A DNA stretch of 11,694 nucleotides from Chloroflexota bacterium (lineage in GTDB: Bacteria > Chloroflexota > UBA11872 > VXNJ01). Position 1 is the stretch's first letter; every line of letters starts with the position of its first letter. This document shows positions 7,856 to 11,694 of this stretch, piece after piece. The DNA is taken from assembly GCA_026708165.1 (NCBI GenBank), contig JAPOVO010000168.1, positions 1 to 11,694 on the forward strand, in the 5' to 3' direction. A model generated the notes under the pieces. That model saw only the letters and a list, made by a program, of their open reading frames with translations, was not told where the DNA came from and made no database searches. The position numbers and the translations under genes were made by a program.

Positions 7856-8188
7856 TCAGGCCTCCGACCGGGAGACGTAGGGGAGAAGGGCGAGGTAGCG
7901 TGCTCGTTTGAGGGCTATGGTGAGACGGCGTTGATGCTTGGCGCAGGTACCCGTCTGACGGCGGCCGAATATCTTCCCGCCCTCCGTCAGATAGCGGCGC
8001 AGGCGCCCCACGTCTTTGTAGTCGACAACTACCTTTTCCGCGCAAAACTCGCATACGCGGTTGCGTCCGGGGCCGCCGAAGCGTCTGACCGGGCGCCCGC
8101 CCGGTCGTTGCGGCCGACCGCCATCAGGTCTGCGCGACCCATAGCCCGAAGGGGGCCTGCGCTGTCTGGACTCCGTCTCTTGTGTCAA
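7856..8188 (-). CDS. rpsR: Ribosomal protein S18, zinc-binding form
   Basis: The core from about residue 43 is typical S18: [42 protein letters not shown] and LALLPYV. CEFC (46-49) with CAKH (82-85) gives a set of Cys/His residues consistent with the zinc-binding S18 type. At 110 residues it is longer than usual because of an N-terminal tail of about 42 residues rich in Arg, Gly and Pro. It binds S6 and 16S rRNA in the platform of the 30S subunit. The start is TTG at 8188 with GGAG seven bases upstream; there is no ATG in the frame. It follows ssb by 49 bases in the rpsF-ssb-rpsR cluster. Confidence 0.97.
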   Translation of the reverse strand: MTQETESRQRRPPSGYGSRRPDGGRPQRPGGRPVRRFGGPGRNRVCEFCAEKVVVDYKDVGRLRRYLTEGGKIFGRRQTGTCAKHQRRLTIALKRARYLALLPYVSRSEA

Positions 8189-8237
8189 TTCCTCACTCCG
8201 GTTGAATCAGGGTTGAAGCGGCCGCTGGATTGGTTAC

Positions 8238-8672
8238 TCAAAATGGCAGATCGTCCGGATCCACGTCTCCGCCGGACTGCCGCGAGTCTGGAGCCATGCC
8301 GCTCGGTTCCTCTCTGCCGCGCCCCAGAAGTTGCAACTCATTGACGTTGATTTCCAGGCTTGTTTGGTCTTGCCCTTCGCGGTTCGTCCATGTTCTGGTC
8401 TGAAAGCGACCGTGCACGAAGACCTGGCTCCCTCTCTGCAGGTAGTTGTTCGCTATTTCCGCCAGCCCGCGCCAGCAGGTGCAGCGAAACCAGTCGGTCG
8501 TCTCTATGTCCCCACCGTCGGGCCCTCTGCGAGTGTTGTTCACCGCGACGCTGAACGAGGTAAGCGGGACGCCGGCCTGTGTGAATCGCATCTCAGGGTC
8601 GCCGCCGAGGTTCCCTATTACCGAAATCAGGCTGGTGCCGCGAGCGCGTCTTCTGGGCGCCGAGTCACGCAT
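8238..8672 (-). CDS. ssb: Single-stranded DNA-binding protein
   Basis: This 144-residue OB-fold protein coats single-stranded DNA in replication and repair. Landmarks are SVIGNLGGDPEMRFTQAG (about 17-34), FSVAVNN, DWFRCTCWRGLAEIANNYLQRGSQVFVHGR and the acidic tip DPDDLPF, which recruits partner proteins. I chose ATG at 8672: it has GGAGG nine bases upstream and overlaps the rpsF stop by eight bases, suggesting coupled translation. A longer frame from 8729 would lie inside rpsF. The linker between the OB fold and the acidic tip is short. There is an unusual basic stretch, RRRAR, just before the first strand. Confidence 0.96.
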   Translation of the reverse strand: MRDSAPRRRARGTSLISVIGNLGGDPEMRFTQAGVPLTSFSVAVNNTRRGPDGGDIETTDWFRCTCWRGLAEIANNYLQRGSQVFVHGRFQTRTWTNREGQDQTSLEINVNELQLLGRGREEPSGMAPDSRQSGGDVDPDDLPF

Positions 8673-9003
8673 ATTCTTCAGCCTCCGGTGCGGCCGTCTC
8701 GATAACGGGCCCCACGCCCCCCTCGTCATGTACCAGCAGGTGACGCATTATCTCGCGGTCGAGGCGAATCGCGGCTTCCAGGTCGGCCGTCTTTTCAGGC
8801 TCCATCTGGACCTTGCATAGCAGGTAGTTCGCATCGGGGATGTCGTCGATCTTGTAGGCGAGCCTGCGCCGTCCCCAGTCATGGACTGAGGAAACGCTGC
8901 CGCCATTGCCGGTCACAAGCGCCGTGACTTTTTCCACGGCGGACACGGCAAAGCCTTCTTCGTCGGTTGGGGGAAACAATGTCACTAGTTCGTAGGGCCG
9001 CAC
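8665..9003 (-). CDS. rpsF: Ribosomal protein S6
   Basis: A 112-residue S6 with MRPYELVTLFPP at the N-terminus, WGRRRLAYKIDDIPDANYLL in the middle and LDREIMRHLLVHDE near the end, all family landmarks. It forms a pair with S18 on the 30S platform. The start is GTG at 9003 with AAAGGAG six bases upstream. It is the first gene of the cluster rpsF-ssb-rpsR-parvulin. The leader upstream holds several hairpins and may be a feedback site for the S6:S18 pair. Confidence 0.97.
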   Translation of the reverse strand: MRPYELVTLFPPTDEEGFAVSAVEKVTALVTGNGGSVSSVHDWGRRRLAYKIDDIPDANYLLCKVQMEPEKTADLEAAIRLDREIMRHLLVHDEGGVGPVIETAAPEAEEYA

Positions 9004-9112
9004 TCGCTGCTCCTTTCCTTGGGTTCGCCTCCGGCGTGCTGCGCCCTTGAGTGGTCGTGCCGGAAGTAGAAAGGCAAATCTAACGTGATCGCCGGTGTAG
9101 CCGGCGGAAGTT
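9004..9112 (-). promoter_or_regulatory. Structured 5' leader of rpsF, possible S6:S18 autoregulatory element
   Basis: On the minus strand the leader starts with a perfect hairpin: CGCCGG (9106-9101), a five-base loop and CCGGCG (9095-9090). Closer to the start codon are three short segments: GGCG (9045-9042), CGCC (9036-9033) and GGCG (9029-9026). The middle CGCC can pair with either neighbour, so two mutually exclusive hairpins are possible, 20-40 bases before the GTG. Known rpsF leaders bind the S6:S18 complex through a structured element containing CCG, and CCG occurs in this region. I could not fold the sequence or compare it with the Rfam model, so the regulatory role is an inference. 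Confidence 0.35.
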
Positions 9113-9114
9113 GG

Positions 9115-9142
9115 ATAGTATCACAGTAACTAGGCATGTGAC
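9115..9142 (-). promoter_or_regulatory. Candidate extended -10 promoter for the rpsF cluster
   Basis: On the minus strand TACTAT (9120-9115) is preceded by TGA (9123-9121), giving an extended -10 of the TGn type. GTCACA (9142-9137; four of six bases as in TTGACA) lies 16 bases upstream. A start near 9108 would give a leader of about 105 bases before the rpsF GTG. The assignment is by consensus matching only. The -35 lies just upstream of the hydrolase ribosome site, so expression in the two directions could interfere. Confidence 0.4.
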
Positions 9143-9163
9143 CGTCGAAGAGGAGATATCGCG

Positions 9164-10129
9164 TTGAGCAAGCTTGCCGAGCTGCGGCGGTCGTCGGCAA
9201 ATCCGCTCTACCGATTGGGACTCCGCCCGTTGCCGGTCAACATCGAGGATCATCTCGACGGCGGAGAGCTTGTTGGGATTCCGGGCGGCCGGGTTTACGT
9301 CAAGACGATCGGCACCGGTCCTCCGGTTCTGGCGTTGCCGGGGTTCGCGGGCACTTCGCGGACTTGGCGGTTGCTCGCCCGGGAGCTGCGAGACGAATTC
9401 ACCTTCCACATGTTCGACTTCTTGGGCTATGGCATGTCCGACAAACCGGAGGACGCCGATTTCTCACCCATCGGACAGGCTCGGCAGATCGAACACGTGA
9501 TGAAGGCGCTCGGTCTGCGTCGCTGCATTTTGCTCAGCAATTCGGCCAGCGCCCAGCCGGCCCTCCACGCCGCCTTCCGTCAGCCGCGCCGCTTCGAGGC
9601 CAACATATTGGTCGCGCCGTTTGTCGCGCCCGGTTTCTGGCTCTGCCAATTGCTTCGCCTGGCTGAAGTGCTTCCGTCAAAGTTCTTTTTTTCCGGGCTG
9701 TTCGGACTGCGAATTGTCGTCTACATCGCAAACGCGCTGGGCCGCCGTCACCTGCGTGACGTCACCGAGGAAGTCGTGGACGAGCAGTACCTGCCTTTTG
9801 GCACCGAGGGTTATTGGGAGGCGCTCGCCAAGTCCGCCAAATATCTGCGGCCGCGAGCGCTGGTCGGAATCATGCGGATGATCCCGATTCCTACATTGGT
9901 TATCTGGGGCGACCGCGACCACGCCGGCGGCACCAGGCGGGCGCGCCGGGTTTTCGACGATATCTCGGACTGTCGGTTTGAGGTCGTCTCGGATTGCGGT
10001 CACGTCGTGCAGGAGGAGGGCGCCGCCGAGGCCGGCTCGCTCGTCAAGGGATTTATGGAAGAGCTGGCCAAAAGGCCGCCCCCGCAAAAACCGGCCCGAA
10101 AACGGCCGGTCAGGCCGCCCAAGCGCTAG
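9164..10129 (+). CDS. Alpha/beta hydrolase family protein with unusual nucleophile elbow
   Basis: A 321-residue alpha/beta hydrolase. The oxyanion region reads LALPGFAGTSRTW (56-68), then FDFLGYGMSDKP (84-95). The nucleophile elbow is SNSAS (125-129), where most relatives have GxSxG, so both glycines are serine and Ser127 is the likely nucleophile. The acid is Asp in WGDRD (248-252) and the base is His280 in DCGHVVQEE. A hydrophobic cap lies at about 150-190. The C-terminal 18 residues are a Pro/Lys/Arg-rich tail. The start is TTG at 9164 with AGGAG eight bases upstream. The family includes esterases, haloalkane dehalogenases and C-C hydrolases; substrate cannot be told. It is transcribed alone, divergent from rpsF; no promoter was recognised for it. 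Confidence 0.85.
   Translation: MSKLAELRRSSANPLYRLGLRPLPVNIEDHLDGGELVGIPGGRVYVKTIGTGPPVLALPGFAGTSRTWRLLARELRDEFTFHMFDFLGYGMSDKPEDADFSPIGQARQIEHVMKALGLRRCILLSNSASAQPALHAAFRQPRRFEANILVAPFVAPGFWLCQLLRLAEVLPSKFFFSGLFGLRIVVYIANALGRRHLRDVTEEVVDEQYLPFGTEGYWEALAKSAKYLRPRALVGIMRMIPIPTLVIWGDRDHAGGTRRARRVFDDISDCRFEVVSDCGHVVQEEGAAEAGSLVKGFMEELAKRPPPQKPARKRPVRPPKR
10086..10110 (-). terminator. Hairpin plus T-tract on the minus strand, inside the hydrolase 3' end
   Basis: ACCGGCC (10090-10096) pairs perfectly with GGCCGGT (10104-10110) around a seven-base loop. Read on the minus strand the stem is followed by a run of T (the A run at 10086-10090), the layout of an intrinsic terminator for transcripts coming from the right. 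On the plus strand it has no T-tract. It encodes part of the basic Pro-rich tail of the hydrolase, so the structure could also be a by-product of that sequence. Confidence 0.35.
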
Positions 10130-10178
10130 CGACCGTCTGCCAACCACCCCACGACTCGTCTCTCCCGCGCTCTTACCT

Positions 10179-10229
10179 GTCATTCCGGCGAAAGGCCTGC
10201 CCCGTACTTGATACGGGGCCGGAATCCAG
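10179..10229. repeat. REP-like hairpin repeat, copy A
   Basis: The 51-base unit begins GTCATTC and ends AATCCAG. Its core is a perfect eight-pair hairpin: GCCCCGTA (10199-10206), loop CTTGA, TACGGGGC (10212-10219). The outer arms ATTCCGG and CCGGAAT are also complementary, so the whole unit can fold. The same ends occur in copy B at 10476. Elements with these ends and a variable hairpin centre are common in many GC-rich genomes, from general knowledge; no search was done. Confidence 0.6.
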
Positions 10230-10237
10230 TCCCCATC

Positions 10238-10260
10238 CCCTCTCCCTCGACGGGAGAGGG
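10238..10260. repeat. Perfect nine-pair hairpin of a widespread CCCTCTCCC-type repeat
   Basis: CCCTCTCCC (10238-10246) pairs with GGGAGAGGG (10252-10260) around the loop TCGAC. It is followed by CTAGGGTGAGGGTG, the same extension seen in a common intergenic repeat of GC-rich bacteria (recalled, not searched). It starts nine bases after copy A, so the two may move or be maintained as a pair. No T-tract follows, so a simple terminator role is not supported. Confidence 0.55.
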
Positions 10261-10305
10261 CTAGGGTGAGGGTGGATCCCCTTCCGTCATTTGTATGTTG
10301 AACAG

Positions 10306-10333
10306 GCCCCACACGCAGGCCAAATTGTGGGGC
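10306..10333. repeat. Inverted repeat with eight-pair stem
   Basis: GCCCCACA (10306-10313) pairs perfectly with TGTGGGGC (10326-10333) around a 12-base loop. It has no T-tract and no coding overlap. Its relation to the neighbouring REP-like units is not clear. Confidence 0.4.
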
Positions 10334-10370
10334 GGCGCGCACCGGCATCCGGGATCTCTCTAACCACGCC

Positions 10371-10384
10371 CCGCCGCGAGGCGG
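10371..10384. repeat. GC hairpin with GNRA-type tetraloop
   Basis: CCGCC (10371-10375) pairs with GGCGG (10380-10384) around the loop GCGA. The stem is short but capped by a stable tetraloop in RNA. Chance occurrence is possible in such GC-rich sequence. Confidence 0.25.
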
Positions 10385-10475
10385 ATTCTACATCCCACAT
10401 TTTCGACCTATCCGCCCCACCTCCTATCCCCGCCGAGTCGTGCGCTATCGCCAAGCGCCTCTGCCCCCCTTTCTC

Positions 10476-10524
10476 GTCATTCTCGCGAAGCGTGTCCCCG
10501 CGAAAGCGGGGAGCGGCAATCCAG
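10476..10524. repeat. REP-like hairpin repeat, copy B
   Basis: The 49-base unit begins GTCATTC and ends AATCCAG like copy A. Its core hairpin is CCCCGC (10496-10501), loop GAAA, GCGGGG (10506-10511), different in sequence from the core of copy A but in the same position. This pattern of conserved ends with a variable palindromic centre suggests one repeat family rather than two chance hairpins. Confidence 0.55.
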
Positions 10525-10547
10525 AGCCCTACATCCCGTTTCCACCA

Positions 10548-10587
10548 TCGTCAACCACTGCCCGCCGTCGTCAACCACCCCCCCCCC
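10548..10587. repeat. Short direct repeat and C10 tract
   Basis: TCGTCAACCAC occurs at 10548-10558 and again at 10568-10578, exactly 20 bases apart. It is followed by ten C in a row (10578-10587). The run is an obvious place for slippage or sequencing error. No function is assigned. Confidence 0.5.
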
Positions 10588-10664
10588 GTTTGTTTCCTGG
10601 CTCACAGGGTAATGTTTCCAAAAAATGGGAAATACGGTAGATTCCAGCCCCGCCCGAACAACCC

Positions 10665-10681
10665 AAAAACGGCGTCGCCGT
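10665..10681 (-). terminator. Likely intrinsic terminator of the GNAT gene
   Basis: Read on the minus strand, ACGGC (10681-10677), loop GAC and GCCGT (10673-10669) form a compact hairpin followed at once by a T5 run (10669-10665), with the first T in the stem. It lies about 135 bases after the GNAT stop codon at 10815 and points in the right direction. The stem is short, so efficiency may be modest. Confidence 0.4.
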
Positions 10682-10731
10682 GACGCCCGCGCCAAACCCA
10701 CGACCACCCGCCGCCTTGACTCGAAAACGGC

Positions 10732-10747
10732 CGAGTTGAACAACTCG
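10732..10747. repeat. Six-pair hairpin with a competing arm
   Basis: CGAGTT (10732-10737) pairs perfectly with AACTCG (10742-10747) around GAAC. The same CGAGT can also pair with ACTCG just upstream (10719-10723), so two alternative stems are possible. No T-tract follows on either strand. Confidence 0.35.
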
Positions 10748-10814
10748 AACAATCCCCACCATTGCTCGAACGTCGCCCGTCCGGGCTTGAGTGGTAATGG
10801 CTCGCGGGCCGCCC

Positions 10815-11345
10815 CTACACAGCTCCCCATTCGTCGAGCAGCACGCCATAGAGAACTATGTCAACCGGCTCGCCGCGACGCCAATGCTGCTCGCGCTGCA
10901 GACCTTCGCGCCGCATCCCCAGCTTCTCCAGGACCCGGATCGACGCGATGTTGGGCGCGTCGGCGGTGGCCCACACCTTCCTCAGCCCCAGCCTGTCAAA
11001 CGCCCTACCCACGACCGCCCGCGCGGCCTCCGTTGCCAGGCCCTGTCCCCACAACCGTCGGTCCAGGTCGAACCCTATCGAGGCGGTCTTGTGGGATTCG
11101 TGGATGTGCATGCTGAACGCGCCTGAATACGTCCCGTCGAATTCGATTGCCCAGCCGCAATAAGAGGTCCAGTCCGCTTGCGCAAAGTAGCTCAGGAATT
11201 CTCTCGCGTGCTCGCGCCGGTACGGTCGAGGGACCTGCTGGTACCGTCCCCACTCGGGATCGGTCGCGAACTCCATCATCGCGTCCACGTCGTCCGCCAT
11301 CACCGGCCGAAGCAACAGCCGTTCCGTGCGTATCTCTTTTGGCAT
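10815..11345 (-). CDS. GNAT family N-acetyltransferase, RimJ/RimL-like
   Basis: A 176-residue acetyltransferase. The N-terminus IRTERLLLRPVMADDVDAM (about 5-23) is typical of the RimJ/RimL group (Acetyltransf_3). The acetyl-CoA site is RRLWGQGLATEAARAVV (96-112), and NIASIRVLEKLGMRREG (132-148) is the conserved helix and strand near the end. Members acetylate N-termini of ribosomal proteins or small molecules, including antibiotics; the target here cannot be read from sequence. I chose ATG at 11345 because the family homology starts there. In-frame TTG codons at 11366 and 11354 would lengthen it by seven or three residues, and none of the starts has a clear ribosome site. It lies 76 bases after tRNA-Leu on the same strand. 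Confidence 0.9.
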   Translation of the reverse strand: MPKEIRTERLLLRPVMADDVDAMMEFATDPEWGRYQQVPRPYRREHAREFLSYFAQADWTSYCGWAIEFDGTYSGAFSMHIHESHKTASIGFDLDRRLWGQGLATEAARAVVGRAFDRLGLRKVWATADAPNIASIRVLEKLGMRREGLQREQHWRRGEPVDIVLYGVLLDEWGAV

Positions 11346-11393
11346 TCGGGACAAGCGGCACCCCAATTCTGTTCGACTTGGCGGGATAAGACT

Positions 11394-11418
11394 CCGCCGA
11401 GCGCTCGATTAGCGGCGG
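11394..11418 (-). terminator. Weak hairpin between tRNA-Leu and the GNAT gene
   Basis: CCGCCG (11394-11399) pairs with CGGCGG (11413-11418) around a 13-base loop that itself contains the palindrome AGCGCT. It begins four bases after the tRNA 3' end on the minus strand. There is no T-tract, so it may serve tRNA 3' processing or slow the polymerase rather than act as a full terminator. Confidence 0.2.
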
Positions 11419-11421
11419 CGG

Positions 11422-11506
11422 TGCCGGGGGAGGGACTCGAACCCTCACGGGCGATTCGCCCCCAGGATTTTAAGTCCCGTGCGTCTGCCAATTCCGCCAC
11501 CCCGGC
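11422..11506 (-). tRNA. tRNA-Leu, anticodon UAA
   Basis: An 85-base tRNA with acceptor stem GCCGGGG (11506-11500) pairing with CCCCGGC (11429-11423) and discriminator A at 11422. The D arm region reads TGGCGGAATTGGCAGACGCA. The anticodon stem-loop is CGGGA, CTTAAAA, TCCTG, with TAA as anticodon and one G-T pair. A long variable arm (GGGGCGAATCGCCC region) marks it as a class II tRNA. The T arm is GAGGG, TTCGAGT, CCCTC. The 3' CCA is not encoded: the discriminator A is followed by CCG. It reads UUA and probably UUG codons. Confidence 0.97.
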
Positions 11507-11566
11507 TATGGCTGAAAGGTTAAACCATCGGTCCCCGATCGCACTCGCTAGGGGCCGTGGAGGCGT
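11507..11566. other. 60-base spacer upstream of tRNA-Leu
   Basis: A five-pair hairpin, ATCGG (11527-11531) with CCGAT (11535-11539), lies between the end of the right-edge gene and the tRNA. No T-tract follows. TTTAAC on the minus strand is a poor -10 match without a -35 partner, so no promoter is claimed for the tRNA. Confidence 0.3.
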
Positions 11567-11694
11567 TTAACGGAACCGCAGTACGTTTCTTGCGATATCT
11601 CCGCTCGGAGCGGTCGGACGGCCTTCGTCTACGCTCTCGGCCACGTAGTCGAGCAGGTTCGCCCGTGTTTTTGGGGGGTCGGAAAGGGGGTGGG
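11567..11694 (-). CDS. C-terminal end of an unidentified protein
   Basis: On the minus strand a frame enters from the right edge and ends with TAA at 11569-11567, giving 41 residues. It reads HPLSDPPKTRANLLDYV, then AESVDEGRPTAPSGDIARN and VLRFR. The mixed, helix-like composition and the clean stop just before a tRNA suggest a real C-terminus rather than chance, but the fragment is too short to assign a family. The end of a dehydrogenase of the Gfo/Idh/MocA kind is one thought, not supported by a defined motif. The start lies outside the window. Confidence 0.5.
   Translation of the reverse strand, partial: HPLSDPPKTRANLLDYVAESVDEGRPTAPSGDIARNVLRFR

Larger units (their letters stand above)
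10130..10814. other. 685-base gene-free, repeat-rich spacer
   Basis: No frame here looks like a real protein. The frames that stay open give low-complexity Pro/Arg/Ser sequence with no recognisable motif. The stretch instead holds at least seven hairpin-forming repeats, a C10 tract, a short direct repeat and a likely minus-strand terminator, each listed separately. This looks like a landing area for REP-like elements between an end of one gene (hydrolase) and the convergent end of another (GNAT). Confidence 0.7.

Noticed and set aside
10179..10524. CRISPR array
   Set aside because: There are only two related units, about 250 bases apart, with palindromic variable centres, no regular spacers and no cas genes.
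10291..10683. Plus-strand open frame of 130 codons in the repeat spacer
   Set aside because: Low-complexity Pro/Arg/Ser translation across hairpin repeats, with no family resemblance; treated as chance.
10477..10830. Minus-strand open frame of 117 codons in the repeat spacer
   Set aside because: It runs through a REP-like unit and the C tract, has biased Arg/Gly composition, no ribosome site and no recognisable domain.
11300..11500. Minus-strand open frame beginning MAELADARDLKSWG
   Set aside because: It is the familiar false protein made by translating a tRNA-Leu gene; it covers the tRNA and the GNAT upstream region.

Overview
This GC-rich window carries a dense bacterial chromosomal segment with about a dozen protein genes, one tRNA and a repeat-rich spacer. 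It is probably from a Chloroflexota-type bacterium (Dehalococcoidia or SAR202-like). That placement is an inference. It rests on the C-terminus of a zincin_2/DUF2342 metalloprotease (a family known mainly from Actinobacteria and Chloroflexota), frequent GTG and TTG starts with good Shine-Dalgarno sites, an rpsF-ssb-rpsR cluster whose next gene is not rplI, and genomic hairpin repeats that begin GTCATTC and end AATCCAG. I saw no phage, plasmid, toxin, CRISPR or intact transposase gene.

Layout. Positions 1-309 (+) hold the tail of the zincin_2 protein. It converges on a minus-strand cluster read from 5141 down to 345: a PIG-L/LmbE-like protein with an altered metal motif, a family 4-like Fe-S uracil-DNA glycosylase that overlaps it, TldD, TldE (coupled to TldD by a 4-base overlap) and adenine phosphoribosyltransferase. 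A candidate promoter lies just upstream of tldD. Divergent from the PIG-L gene, at 5226-6500 (+), is the ribosome-assembly GTPase Obg. It converges on a second minus-strand cluster, 9003 down to 6512: rpsF (S6), ssb, rpsR (S18, zinc-type) and a membrane-anchored parvulin-like protein. The 160-base divergent spacer at 9004-9163 holds a candidate extended -10 promoter and alternative hairpins in the rpsF leader. An alpha/beta hydrolase follows at 9164-10129 (+).

Positions 10130-10814 carry no convincing gene. This stretch is packed with inverted repeats: two copies of one REP-like family, a second widespread-looking hairpin, a C10 tract and a likely intrinsic terminator for the minus-strand GNAT acetyltransferase at 11345-10815. 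Upstream of the GNAT gene are tRNA-Leu(UAA) and, at the right edge, the C-terminal end of an unidentified minus-strand gene.

Taken together these are mostly housekeeping functions: translation and ribosome assembly (S6, S18, Obg, tRNA-Leu, possibly the RimJ/RimL-like acetyltransferase), DNA maintenance (SSB, UDG), purine salvage (Apt) and peptide or protein processing (TldD/TldE, parvulin). I did not find a clear new defence or biosynthetic system. The points most worth checking are the altered active sites of the PIG-L protein and the alpha/beta hydrolase, the rpsF leader, and the repeat cluster.
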